Position numbers and translations under genes: made by a program | Assembly: GCA_000171835.1 (NCBI GenBank) | Contig: ABHC01000019.1 | Coordinates: 1 to 64,000 of the forward strand | Length of the DNA: 64,000 nt | Source of the DNA: an alpha proteobacterium BAL199 | Lineage (GTDB): Bacteria; Pseudomonadota; Alphaproteobacteria; Thalassobaculales; Thalassobaculaceae | Direction: 5' to 3' | Notes under the pieces: model-generated | Databases searched by the model: none | Seen by the model: the letters and a program-made list of their open reading frames with translations, nothing else | Told to the model about the DNA's origin: nothing | Part shown: positions 47,651-57,282 of the stretch, one piece after another | Layout: each line of letters opens with the position of its first letter | Position numbering within the stretch: the stretch's first letter is position 1

Positions 47651-47843
47651 GCGATAGCCTGTGGCCGGGCGGACCGGTTCCGACGTCGCGAGGGTGGTCT
47701 GATGCGCGGCAGAACCGGGGGCAACAACGCCCTTCATCCGGTTCCGCAGCCCCCGTGTCCACCCGTCTCCGCCAACCCCTGCAGCTTACCGCTGCGGCCC
47801 TCCGGCCGACTGGCGTGCGTGCTCCCGTTCCGCGGGGTCGGCG

Positions 47844-50800
47844 ATGAGCGGGCGGGACTGGCGAGCCTTCGATGCGGAGCTGCGCGCCCGCGTGCCGGAG
47901 TTGGCGGTGGAGCTTCTGGGCAAGCCGACCTTCCGAGCGGGTCAGGAATGGCGCTGGGGCCGCAAGGGCAGCCTTTCGGTCGTCATTTCCGGCGCGCGGG
48001 CGGGGATGTGGTTCGACCACGAGGAAGGCCGGGGCGGCTGGTTCTCCGACCTCGTCGGCCGCGACCTCGGCGTGGCCAGCGAGGACGCGACCGATTGGAT
48101 CGCGGGCCGGATCGGCATGGGCGCCCGTCACCGCCCGGTGTGCCAGCGTCCGGCACCCCGGGAAATGCCGGCGAACGATCTGGCCGCGCCGCCATCGGCA
48201 CCGGGCACAGAAAGTTCCGAGACGCGCGTCGATCACGATGGCGACGCTGCGCCAACCCGGGCGGACGAGGCCGCCGCGCGCGCAGCCCGGATCTGGACTG
48301 GCGCGCGTCCCGCCCCGGAGCACTATCCCTATCTGGTCGCCAAGCAGGCAGCGCCGCTCGCCCTGCGCATGGACGCGAGGCACCGACTCGTCGTGCCGCT
48401 GCAGGACATCGACGGCCGGATCCACAGTCTCGAGACGATCGCGCCCGACGGGGCAAAGCGCTTCCTGGCCGGTGGGGCCAAGAAGGGCCACTTCACGTGG
48501 GTGGGCTTCGACCCCGCGCCGCTCGCGGATCCCGCAGGCCCCGTCCTGATCTGCGAGGGTTGGGCGACCGGCGCGAGCCTGCACATCGCCACGGGCCATA
48601 CCGTGATCGCGGCGATGGACGCGGGCAACCTGATGCCGGTGGCCGAGGCGCTGCGGGCGAGGTTCTCAGACGCCGACCTCGTCCTCGTCGCCGACAACGA
48701 CGCGAAGCCCGACCGCGACGGCAATCCCGGCGTCGACGCGGCCCGCAAGGTGGCGCTTGCCATCGACGGTCGCCTCGCCGTGCCGGAGAACCCCGGCGAC
48801 GCCAACGACCTCTTCTGCGCCGAGGGGCCGGACGCCGTTGCGGCGGTGGTGGCTGGTGCCGCCAAGATACCGCCGCCACCGCCGACCTATCCCGCGCCGT
48901 TTCTCACGCCCGAGGAGGCGCGCGCCAGCCTGGCCGATGCCATCGCCGGTTTCATGGCCGCGATCCCGGACTACTGGGCCGCTGTCGCGGCGGCGCAGGA
49001 GGAGGCAAAAAACCCCGACACGGACCGCGACCCGCTGGATTTCAACATCGTGGAGCGGGCCGCCCTACCGCCGCTGCTCGGCCTGCCGGTCGATGTGGGC
49101 CTCGGAAAGACCTCGAGCGCGCGCGCCGCCATCGCCGAACTGATCGGCTCGGGCGGGCTCGGCACGCGCAAGGTCGTCTACGCCGTCCCGCGCCACGATC
49201 TAGGCGTCGAGCAGGTCACGGAGCTCAAAGCGCTCGGGCTCAGCGCCATGCTCTGGAAGGGCCGCACCGCGCCCGATCCCACCGACGACAATCCCGATCG
49301 GCTCATGTGCCTCGACACCGAGGCCACCTTCGACGCGCTCGAGATCGAGCATCCTGTCGAGCAGAGCTGCTGCAAGGTCAAGAACGGGGCCGAACTGCTG
49401 CTCTGCCCCTGGTTCCACGACTGCGGCTACCAGCGCCAGAAGCCGCTGGCGCAGGCGGCGCAGGTCGTCTTCTGCGCCCATGACAGCCTCTTTCACATGA
49501 AGCCCGAGGCCATCGGCGCGGTCGGACTGCTCGTCATCGACGAGGCCTTCTGGCAGTCGGGCCTGCGCGGTCTCGACGGCAAGGCGACGCTGACGCAGGA
49601 CGGGTTGGAGCCCGGTCGCACCTCGCTCACCTGCTACACCGGCAAGGCAAAGATGGATGTCGGCGCGACAGCCGATCTGATCGCCGCGCGGGAGCGGCTC
49701 TGCAAGGCGCTGCGGGTCACGGAGCCGGGTCCGCTGCGCCTCGGCCTTCTGGAAGCCGTCGTCTCACCTCGGACGACTGCCGCCATGCCGCCACACTCGA
49801 ACGCCGCCGGATGCGCGATGCCGGTCTCCGCCCTGGCATGTCGCCGGTCGAGCGGCGCAAGCGGATCGAGGCGGTCCTGCCGCAAGCGGGCGAGCCATGG
49901 GTGCCGCCCGGGCGCTGCGCCACGCTCTGGCTGATCCTCGCCGAGGCGCTGGAGAACGGCCACGACGCCGCCGGTGCCGAGCTCGTCCACGAGATGACCG
50001 AGGCCGGCTCCGTCCGCGCGCTCCGCCTGCGCTGGCGCAGCACAATGAGGAAAGGCTGGGCGGCCCAGGTGCCGATCCTGCTTCTCGACGCGACGCTGCG
50101 CCCGGAACTCGTCCAGACCTACCTGCCGCGGATCGATATCGGCGCGACCGTCGCCGCGCGCCAGCCCCATGTCCGTGTCCGCCAGGCCACTGGCAGCCCG
50201 ACCTCGGCCCGCGCCATGACGCCCTCCGCCGACGCACCCGAGCGGGACCGCAAGGCCGCCGCGAGCAGGCTGCGCGATCTCCGCGCCTGGATCGATCTCC
50301 GGGCCCGGCAATGCCATCGCCCCGGCCAGGCTATCGATCTGCTGGTGGTCGGGCAGAAGGCGGCGATCGATGCGCTCAGGTCCGCCGGCCTGCCGCCAAG
50401 GGTCGAGGCGGTGCATTTCAACGCGCTGAGCGGGCTCGACCACTGGGGCGGGATCGGCGGCATGGTGGTCCTCGGCCGCACGCTTCCCGCGCCGCGCACG
50501 GTCGAGTTGATCGCGATGGCCCTGACCGGCCGCGTGCCAGCGCCGAACCCGGAGGACGCGGGCTGGTGGTATCCGATGGTCGAGCGCCGCGTGCGGCTCG
50601 CGGGCGAACGGACCGCGCCGCTCGCGATGGAGGAACATTCCGATCCCATCGCCGAGGCCGTGCGCTGGTGCATCTGCGAAGGCGAGCTGATCCAGGCCAT
50701 GGGCCGCGGGCGCGGCGTCAACCGCAACGCCGCCACCCCGCTCGAGATCGACCTGCTCACGGATGTGGTCCTGCCGGTCACCGTCGATGCTCTGGTGCCC

Positions 50801-51334
50801 TGGTCCGACCTCCGCCCGACTCGGCGCGACCTGATGGCGCTCACCGGCATCGTGCTCGAGAACGCCGCCGACATGGCGGACTGCTTCCCGGAGCTCTGGT
50901 CCACGGCCGCCGCAGCCCGGCAGGATCGGTCGAGGAGTGTGACAAACTGCTATTATAGGGATCTCTATAATAGCCAAATGTCACACTCCTCCGCGGAGGT
51001 GACCTATCGCCCGGAGGGGGCCGGCCATCGCGCCCGGTCCGCCCGCGTCGATCTCTCCCGCATCCCCGATCCGGAAGCCTGGCTCACCAACCGCCTCGGG
51101 CCGCTCGCCAGCTTCATGCTGACGGGATGCAACAGCGACGCATCCGAGTCCAATGGTCCATCCGACGCCGCGCACCTCGACACCCTCGCATCCCGCCTGA
51201 CCGCCAGCATGCAGGCTGTCCTCGCTGCCCGCCGGGCCGCGCTCGATGCGCTGTCTGCCCGGCTGGAGGCCGCAGAGCTTGTCGCTCTGCGGCGATCTGC
51301 TCACCCCGAACCCACAGAGGAGATAGACGCATGA
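47844..51334 (+). pseudogene. Toprim primase-helicase, frameshifted
   Basis: Two frames together make about 1160 residues. Frame 1 (47844 to ~49760): an N-terminal zinc-free primase region, toprim motifs (LICEGWATGAS with the glutamate, and VLVADNDAKPDRDG as DxD), then a helicase part with Walker A VDVGLGKTSSARA, a cysteine cluster (CCKVKN, CPWFHDCGY, VVFCAHDS) recalling FeS helicases, and LLVIDEAFW. Frame 2 (~49760 to 51334) continues LTSDDCRHAATLERRRMRDA through LIAMALTGRVPAP to the C-terminus. The shift falls near 49757-49770 (GTCGTCTCACC). It may be a real inactivation or a sequencing error. It starts a four-gene coupled operon. Confidence 0.8.
50932..50991. repeat. 60-bp perfect-armed palindrome inside the primase gene
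   Basis: GAGGAGTGTGACA at 50932-50944 pairs exactly with 50979-50991, and the inner CTATTATAG at 50950-50958 pairs exactly with 50965-50973. The centre is AT-rich within a very GC-rich gene. It is translated as part of the coding frame. It may be a protein-binding site, a small inserted palindrome or an origin-like hairpin. Confidence 0.75.
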
Positions 51335-51858
51335 TGTTCGACAGAATGCGTGTCTACGACGCCGGGCGCTTCCACGATGTGGATCTTCCCGATTGGTATC
51401 ATGAGGCCCAAAGCCTCAGCCAGACGGAACGCTTCGATTGGCATTGCGCCCTCGAGCGTGTTCTCGATTGCGAATACACGCTGCTGACGGAGGACTGCAC
51501 GGCCAGCACCGGCCTCGAAATCCGCTTCTGGCCGAGCGAGAGGAACGGCATCCTTGTCCTGATCGAGGACCCCCTTGGCCTCGTCGAGCAGGTCGTCATC
51601 CTGAACCCAACCGACTGGCTGCCGTTCCTGACGAGATACCTCGCCCCCCTGATTGCCACCTCGACGCAGAGTGCCCTGCTGCAGATGCAGGGCAGGATCG
51701 CCAACACCCTGATCGCCTGGGCGCGCCACGGCGAAGGCAGCCATGTCGATCACGAGACGGGGTTGAGCCAGATCGACCTCGACAATGACCGGAACCGGCG
51801 CCGGGCCGAACAGGTTCGTCAGGCCATGGCGAAAGGCGGCAAGGGGTCCGCCGCATGA
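51331..51858 (+). CDS. Hypothetical protein in phage-type primase operon
   Basis: 175 residues starting at ATG 51331 (ATGATG), overlapping the primase stop by 4 bases. It has an acidic N-terminal part (DLPDWYHEAQSLSQTERFDW), a region with RFWPSERNGILVLIEDP, and a helical tail. No known motif. The 4-base overlaps on both sides show it is a genuine member of the operon. Function unknown. Confidence 0.65.
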   Translation: MMFDRMRVYDAGRFHDVDLPDWYHEAQSLSQTERFDWHCALERVLDCEYTLLTEDCTASTGLEIRFWPSERNGILVLIEDPLGLVEQVVILNPTDWLPFLTRYLAPLIATSTQSALLQMQGRIANTLIAWARHGEGSHVDHETGLSQIDLDNDRNRRRAEQVRQAMAKGGKGSAA

Positions 51859-52076
51859 CCGGGATGCGGTTCATGCCGAAAGGCTACGGCGGCGAGCGGC
51901 GCGATCCGGATCGCGTGAAGCGCGACGGCTGGCGCGATCAGGGTGTGCTGGCCGTCTCTGTCGACGACGAGCGCCTGAGCTGGCCAGAGCGCGAGCTGCT
52001 GCGCCAGCTCGGCGAGAAGCTCTACGGACGACTCCCGTCCAAGGGACGCACACCGGCCAAGGCGGGTGCGCGATGA
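51855..52076 (+). CDS. Small hypothetical protein in primase operon
   Basis: 73 residues, starting ATG 51855 with a 4-base overlap (ATGA) to the previous stop, and ending with a 4-base overlap to the next start. Basic and glycine-rich at the N-terminus (MPKGYGGERRDPDRVKRDGW), with a short helix (SWPERELLRQLGEKLYG). No family recognised. The overlaps support it as a real gene. Confidence 0.6.
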   Translation: MTGMRFMPKGYGGERRDPDRVKRDGWRDQGVLAVSVDDERLSWPERELLRQLGEKLYGRLPSKGRTPAKAGAR

Positions 52077-52522
52077 CCGGCTGGACCGCGGCGCTCGTCG
52101 AGGAGCGGCTCGTCGAGGCGGCCGACGTGCTGAAGCGCCTGCCCGAGGTGAAGGTCAGAGGCTACTTCAATACCTGGCCGCAGATGGTCCACGAGTTCGC
52201 CGACCTGGTTGGCCAGGAGCCGCGGCGCCTGCGACGTCCGCCGCCCACGTCGGCTGCGATCAGCAGGATGGAGGAAGCTCTGCCCTGGCTTCGCTGGCTG
52301 GAACCCGAAGTCGCCAAGCTCGTCTGGGCACGCGCCGAGGGTACGCCCTGGAAGCCCATCTGCTGGCGCTTCGCCATCAGCCGGGCGACCGCCGACCGGC
52401 GCTGGAAGTACGGGCTCTCGCTGATCGTCTGGCGGCTGAACGGCCGGCGCGGGCGCAGCCCACAGCGTGTCCAGGCCCAGAGAATGTCGTCTAACTCATT
52501 GAACTACAACAGAACCCAGTGA
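52073..52522 (+). CDS. DUF6362-like phage protein
   Basis: 149 residues from ATG 52073. The conserved part reads VEERLVEAADVLKRLPEVKV, YFNTWPQMVHEFADLVGQEP, and the DNA-binding-like AISRMEEALPWLRWLEPEVA with ISRATADRRWKYGLSLIVW. This is the DUF6362-type pattern of alphaproteobacterial prophages. The last dozen residues (MSSNSLNYNRTQ) come from a sequence that recurs at 57863-57902, so the natural end may have been nearer residue 137. It closes the primase operon. Confidence 0.72.
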   Translation: MTGWTAALVEERLVEAADVLKRLPEVKVRGYFNTWPQMVHEFADLVGQEPRRLRRPPPTSAAISRMEEALPWLRWLEPEVAKLVWARAEGTPWKPICWRFAISRATADRRWKYGLSLIVWRLNGRRGRSPQRVQAQRMSSNSLNYNRTQ

Positions 52523-52662
52523 GACATTTTTGGCTGAGACAGATCAACCGGGAATACATAGGATTTCCGGCAGGATCGGGAGAGGCGCGGGCATGTTGGC
52601 CCGGCGAGCCAGTGCCACACGTGTCGATCCGGCCTGCTCGCACCAGGGGGCTGCGCTGTCTA

Positions 52663-52902
52663 TCAGTATGGTCCGCCGGCCAGCCGATAGTGGCGGGGAT
52701 CGAGCAGAACCGACGTCGAAAGGGTCTTCGCGTTGATCGGGTTGCCTTCGTCGATCACCGTGGCGTGGGTCAACCCGTAGTACGGTCCGGACAGCGCCTT
52801 CACGCACCAGACCTGCCTGCGGCCTCTGCCGAACACGCTTTCCTCCACTGGCTCGAAGCGGCTGCCTATCTCGACTGAGCTTGGGATCTGCATGATTGCC
52901 AC
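52663..52902 (-). CDS. Small hypothetical protein
   Basis: 79 residues if started at GTG 52902, 76 from ATG 52893. The translation (RFEPVEESVFGRGRRQVWCV, HATVIDEGNPINAKTLSTSV) looks like a genuine globular protein, not a shadow. No match is recognised. It lies alone between the primase operon and the glycan genes, on the minus strand, with no strong ribosome site. Confidence 0.45.
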   Translation of the reverse strand: MAIMQIPSSVEIGSRFEPVEESVFGRGRRQVWCVKALSGPYYGLTHATVIDEGNPINAKTLSTSVLLDPRHYRLAGGPY

Positions 52903-53020
52903 GCTTCATTGAATCGGAATCGCCCCGCAACTGATGCGGCCGGCGCGGGCCCCTCAGGGTGGCCCGCGGCGATTGTCTAAAAAACGGGGAGAGGGAAGCG
53001 CAACGGAGAGAACAGCCGCG

Positions 53021-55021
53021 CTATCGCTGAACTGCCCACGCAATTGCTTCGCGAGCCGACACAAGGTCAACTTGGTAGCTCACCTTATCTAAATAGTCAT
53101 GGGCGAACGGATTCTCCGCGGTGGTGGACGCCACGGAGATTGCTTTTGACGTCAAGCGGACAGCCTCATGTCCGAGAAAGTTATAAAGGGCCATTCGATA
53201 ACTGGTCTTTGTCTCGATCTCGACGATTCGCTTGGTACCATGGCAAAAAACTAGTGTTAAAAGTGCGCTGCCGTGGGGAGCTACGATAGTATCCGCTGAT
53301 TGTAGAGCGGCGACCTGCTCTCGGAAGGGCAGCAGTTCCGGACGAACAATTTCGAAATCGAACTCTGACAGCAGGGCCAATAGGGACTCTTCGTTCGCCA
53401 AACTACGCCGAGCGCCATCGGGCCGGCCAAGATATATACGCCTCCCGACCCCCGTGCTCCGAATTCTGGGCAACTTTGCCCGCAGAGATGCGAGGAGGTT
53501 GTAGGGCCACATTCCCATCGGGGTTTCCCCGATCACGTCAAGCCGTCGCGCTCGTACTCCCCGGACACCCTCCGTGAAGACAAAGCGCGCGGGATCAAGG
53601 TAGCAGTAGTCGATTATGGCGTCATGAAACGGAGACCGCTTGCCCGGAACGACCACATCCCAGTCAGCGCCGAGCTTGGCAGTGATTACCGGGAACTTAG
53701 AGACCCCATTCAAGATAAAATGCCCAAAATTTCCCATATTAGGAAGCCCCGTTAAAAGAACTCCTGATTCAATAAATTCCTCTTGGAAAACACTTGTAAC
53801 TATAGAGCGATCTCCCGCAATCACAATTTCTGGATAAGCACCGAGGAAAAAGCGATCATATCTTGAACCAGAGCGGTTAGGTATGTTGGCAAACTCAGGA
53901 TCTAGAATGGCATCGCCGGCCAACAGCACCAATCCGTTGGGACTAACCTTGGCGTCAGAGAGTTCGACTCGGAGAACTGGCTCATTGTTCCAACGACGAC
54001 GTCCGCGCGACCCTCGCAGTGGAGCGGTCAAACGGTCCCGCTCCACGGAAACAACCTCGCCCGTCGCCACGTCTCGCACGTAACCAATTATCTCGCTACC
54101 ATCGCTTGGCATTAGTACTTGTGTATGTTCTGGTGACTGGATGCGGCTAAACTGATACAGAACTTGGTCGCGCTGAGAACAAAAATTAGTCGGGTTATCC
54201 TCGAACTCGATCTGTAGAGAAATTATCGATAGGCTGGGAACTAGTTGTATGCTTCGCTCGACCAATATTTGATGGACGTGGCCACAGTCACGAAAGCTTG
54301 CTGCGAGTGCAGCAGACATGACGGAAAGATACAGGTCAGTCTGATTCGGATTGTCGCGCCGAATGGCACCATTGATCAGAAAGATGCAGAGTCGCAGCGC
54401 AATCGGCCAAGACACGCCGGAGCCGCCAGGCCACTCCGTCGTTCGCAGACTGGACAGGCGGACAGAAGGAACCGCAATCTGAGACGACATTAAGCACAAA
54501 ACGTCAACCATGCAAATCATCGCTGGCGGCAAAACATCAAGCAATCGAGGGATGTTTAATATTCGAAGAATCACAATTGAAAAAAGCCCATTCGCGTCAA
54601 TATCACGCGAGTTGACTTGCAATCCTGACAAGCATAGCATTAATCTATAGAATACAGATTGCTTGTTCTGACGAACATCCATCAAACCAAGAACAATTAC
54701 GAGCAAGGCTAAGCGACCATTCCGAACTGCCCGCTGGTCATCAGACATAAGCATTCTTAACAGCCTAACAGCAAATCGATGCCGAAGCAGCGAACTGCCA
54801 GAGACAATCGTCTCAATGGCGCGAAGGATATCGGGAACTGACGACTGTTGGCAGAGCCGTTGCGAGACGTCATCCATCGCCTCATCGACTAATCGCCGCT
54901 CTGCACCTCGGAGCGTACGGTACGCGGAGTCATTGAAGCCCCCCCCCCCTCCCGGCACCACGATGTCGAGCGTGACCGTCACTGGTGAATTCAATTCGCT
55001 CGGGCGTCGAACGTCCGACAT
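53021..55021 (-). CDS. GT61/DUF563-type glycosyltransferase
   Basis: 666 residues. The C-terminal third matches DUF563/GT61 enzymes: LLTGLPNMGNFGHFIL, then RRIYLGRPDGARRSLANEES, the nucleotide-sugar loop LLPFREQVAALQSADTIVAP and HGSALLTLVFCHGT. The N-terminal half is helical and unassigned. The gene is visibly less GC-rich than its neighbours. Near the 5' end (coding glycines after VVP) is an uninterrupted tract of 11 G on the coding strand, at 54949-54959, so a length change would shift frame. The start overlaps the aminotransferase fragment's stop by one base (TGATG). It probably builds a surface polysaccharide. Confidence 0.78.
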   Translation of the reverse strand: MSDVRRPSELNSPVTVTLDIVVPGGGGGFNDSAYRTLRGAERRLVDEAMDDVSQRLCQQSSVPDILRAIETIVSGSSLLRHRFAVRLLRMLMSDDQRAVRNGRLALLVIVLGLMDVRQNKQSVFYRLMLCLSGLQVNSRDIDANGLFSIVILRILNIPRLLDVLPPAMICMVDVLCLMSSQIAVPSVRLSSLRTTEWPGGSGVSWPIALRLCIFLINGAIRRDNPNQTDLYLSVMSAALAASFRDCGHVHQILVERSIQLVPSLSIISLQIEFEDNPTNFCSQRDQVLYQFSRIQSPEHTQVLMPSDGSEIIGYVRDVATGEVVSVERDRLTAPLRGSRGRRRWNNEPVLRVELSDAKVSPNGLVLLAGDAILDPEFANIPNRSGSRYDRFFLGAYPEIVIAGDRSIVTSVFQEEFIESGVLLTGLPNMGNFGHFILNGVSKFPVITAKLGADWDVVVPGKRSPFHDAIIDYCYLDPARFVFTEGVRGVRARRLDVIGETPMGMWPYNLLASLRAKLPRIRSTGVGRRIYLGRPDGARRSLANEESLLALLSEFDFEIVRPELLPFREQVAALQSADTIVAPHGSALLTLVFCHGTKRIVEIETKTSYRMALYNFLGHEAVRLTSKAISVASTTAENPFAHDYLDKVSYQVDLVSAREAIAWAVQR
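54949..54959. repeat. C11 homopolymer in the GT61 gene
   Basis: Eleven consecutive C on the plus strand (G on the coding strand) lie about 22 codons after the start of the glycosyltransferase. The present length keeps the frame open. Such tracts in surface-glycan genes are common sites of slipped-strand phase variation, but they are also error-prone in sequencing. Confidence 0.7.
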
Positions 55022-55299
55022 CAGGCGGGCGCCTCTAGGATCTCTCTAACGGCCCCAGCCACCCGGTCGACGGCAGCCGGCGTTAGGCCGAGGTGCATCG
55101 GCAGTCGCAAGATCCGCGACGCGATCGAGATAGTATGAACCATCGAACCCTCAGCGCGCCCATAGCGACGGCCGGCCGGACTATCATGCAGCGGTACGTA
55201 GTGAAACACAGCATTTATCGCCCGCAACTTTAACCCATCGATTAGCGTCCTTCGCTGGGCCTCATCCGCTAGAAGAATATAATAACCGACATTTCCCAT
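55021..55299 (-). pseudogene. DegT/DnrJ-type sugar aminotransferase, C-terminal fragment
   Basis: About 92 residues matching the C-terminal end of dTDP-amino-sugar transaminases (RffA/WecE-like): YYILLADEAQRRTLIDGLKL, INAVFHYVPLHDSPAGRRYG and ILRLPMHLGLT. The lysine-bearing PLP domain is missing; coding homology starts at about 55295 beside sequence associated with the IS1380 element. In an intact operon this enzyme would make an amino sugar for the glycosyltransferase that follows it. Confidence 0.8.
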
Positions 55300-55506
55300 T
55301 TGAGCGGCCGAACCGCCCCTGTTTGATGGCAGGATAACCCACGTCCGGGCCTGCCAGAAGGCGGATCGTCACAGTGGCCGCCTCGGCCGCACCATGATCG
55401 TCAACCCGACCTCCATGGCTGGCTTCATCAGCGCGATTTTGGCTCATTTCGCTGGATCCCGAGCGCACTTCGCCTGTCGCTTGCCTTGTGCGGATCCACC
55501 CTGCTG
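55300..55506. other. Flank of IS1380 element, no gene
   Basis: About 200 bases between the aminotransferase fragment and the end of the transposase gene. No convincing reading frame. The sequence from about 55316 (CCCCTGTTTGATGGCAGGAT) may hold the left terminal repeat of the IS1380 element, but I found no clear inverse near 56870. Confidence 0.4.
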
Positions 55507-56859
55507 TCAGCATGGCGCCGGTTCTCGTGCTCGCAGATTGTCGATCATGTCGAGGATGCGTCGGAACAGGTCACGCGGCACCGCGACCTCGGCCATCTGG
55601 AAGACACTGTAGCGGGCGTGGGCGATGATCTTCGCACCGATCTTCACCACCTTCTCGCGGATAGTGGTGAGCGACCAGCTTTCCATTTCGTCCGGCAGGG
55701 CCAGGGTGCGCAGGAAGTTGGCGAGGTTGTAGGCCAGGGCGTGAAGCTGAAGGCGCACCGCGTTGGCCTTCATCGTCCGGCAGGACAGCCGGGTCCACTT
55801 CACCGCGTTCTTGCCCTCCTTGATGTACTGCTCCGCCGTGCCACGATGGTTGTAGAAGGCGGTCACGCGGGCGGCGGGGCGGGTCAGATTGGTGACAATG
55901 AAGCCGACACGTGGATACAGTTCGCCGGAATACCATTCGACCTTGGCGACCACGCGGCGCTTCCGGCTCCATGACTTGGCCTGATAGCTGAAGCTGGCGT
56001 AGAACCGCTGGACGTATTTCGGAGGACGACCGACCGGGCGTTTGAGCAGATGGGCGATGTGGCCCTGGAGGACCGTGTTGGCCTTGAGGCGGATGGTGTA
56101 CTTGTAGCCCTCGGCTTCCAGGTAGTCGTACAACTCAGGCAGGGCGAAGGCGGCATCGCCCCGGAAGAACCGCCGCCTGGTCCTGTCCCGATACCGCGCC
56201 ACCACCGGCTCCAGCACCGAGCGCCAATCATCGGCGCTGTGGACGTTCCCAGAGCGCAGCGCGGTTCGCTCCAGCTCGCCGAACTGGTTGAACACGAACA
56301 GCGGATGGTAGCAGGTGCAGCCGAAATGGCCGTTGTAGGCGGTGCCTTCCTGCTCACCATGGGTCGGGCTGACGCTGCTGTCCATGTCCAGCACCACGAC
56401 GTTGGTGGGACGGCGGGCATGAACCGCGTCGATCCATTTTCCTGACAGGTCGGCCAAGGCGGTGAGGTTCGCCTTGCCAGTCAGCACCTCGGTTTCGAAC
56501 CGCCCCATCTGGCTGGTGGACGCGGCCTCCTTGGTCACAGCCCTGCCGCCGACGATCCAGCGCATCGCCGGATCATGGCCGAGCCGGTCGGCGTCGTTGA
56601 CATCTTCGTACCCGGCAAGCCGACCGAATACCGACTGCCGGAACTGGGCCGTAAGGGTGTGGCGGTTGTTCTTGCCGGTCCGGCTGTCGGCCAACACCTG
56701 CCCGGCCATCTCGGTCAGACCGAGAGCATCATCGAGTTCCCGGAAGGCGAGCAGTCCGGCATCGGAGGTGATCCTGGAGCCGTGGAATTCCAGCTTGAGG
56801 CGGCGGTCAAAAGCGACCCGCAAATCGGCCGATTCCGTTTCACCCGCCGCCATCTCCAT
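55507..56859 (-). CDS. IS1380-family transposase (second copy)
   Basis: 450 residues, full length. Catalytic regions: VVLDMDSSVSPTHGEQEGTA, FFRGDAAFALPELYDYLEAE, and HRGTAEQYIKEGKNAVKWTR with the conserved glutamate. It is homologous to the copy at 26612-27967 but differs at many positions, so it is a separate element and not a recent copy. It sits beside the truncated sugar aminotransferase and is likely responsible for that truncation. Confidence 0.92.
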   Translation of the reverse strand: MEMAAGETESADLRVAFDRRLKLEFHGSRITSDAGLLAFRELDDALGLTEMAGQVLADSRTGKNNRHTLTAQFRQSVFGRLAGYEDVNDADRLGHDPAMRWIVGGRAVTKEAASTSQMGRFETEVLTGKANLTALADLSGKWIDAVHARRPTNVVVLDMDSSVSPTHGEQEGTAYNGHFGCTCYHPLFVFNQFGELERTALRSGNVHSADDWRSVLEPVVARYRDRTRRRFFRGDAAFALPELYDYLEAEGYKYTIRLKANTVLQGHIAHLLKRPVGRPPKYVQRFYASFSYQAKSWSRKRRVVAKVEWYSGELYPRVGFIVTNLTRPAARVTAFYNHRGTAEQYIKEGKNAVKWTRLSCRTMKANAVRLQLHALAYNLANFLRTLALPDEMESWSLTTIREKVVKIGAKIIAHARYSVFQMAEVAVPRDLFRRILDMIDNLRAREPAPC

Positions 56860-57072
56860 ACCCAGCCCCTCAAATCGTCAGTACTGCATTGATTTTGATA
56901 TCATATTTGACCGCCACCGTCAGGAAAACGCAGCGCCATCTGGGAAATCCGGGTTGAAACACGCCTGGACTCTCGATCCTTTGGCTTCGCGAAGTCAACC
57001 CAGTGACGGCCCGGCACGCTGTCCCCGGGCACAGACCACGACTTCGACGCCGCAACCACCTCGGACATCGCC

Positions 57073-57282
57073 ATGCAACTCCGTATCACCCGGCCGGCGG
57101 TCGTCGCCGATGGCGGCACTACGCGTCAGTTCATGCCCGGCCTGACCATCACCGTGAACGAGGCCACCGCCGCCCGGCTGCTCCGCCTGCAGGCCGCCGT
57201 CGTCGTTGATGCCGGCGACGCCGACACCCCGGTCGAGCCCGAGGCCCCACGCCGTCGCCGTAAGGTCGCCGATGCCGGTTGA
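57073..57282 (+). CDS. Small phage-type structural protein
   Basis: 69 residues (MQLRITRPAVVADGGTTRQF, then LTITVNEATAARLLRLQAAV) with a basic C-terminal tail (PRRRRKVADAG). The layout is that of small proteins located between capsid and tail genes in alphaproteobacterial prophages. It overlaps the next gene by 11 bases. The sequence upstream (57000-57072) is open in the same frame but follows a stop, so ATG 57073 is the best start. Confidence 0.55.
   Translation: MQLRITRPAVVADGGTTRQFMPGLTITVNEATAARLLRLQAAVVVDAGDADTPVEPEAPRRRRKVADAG

Noticed and set aside
47609-49483. A long plus-strand frame overlapping the primase gene
   Set aside because: Its translation is dominated by Arg, Gly and Ala and has no motifs. 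The overlapping frame contains toprim and Walker motifs, so this one is a shadow.
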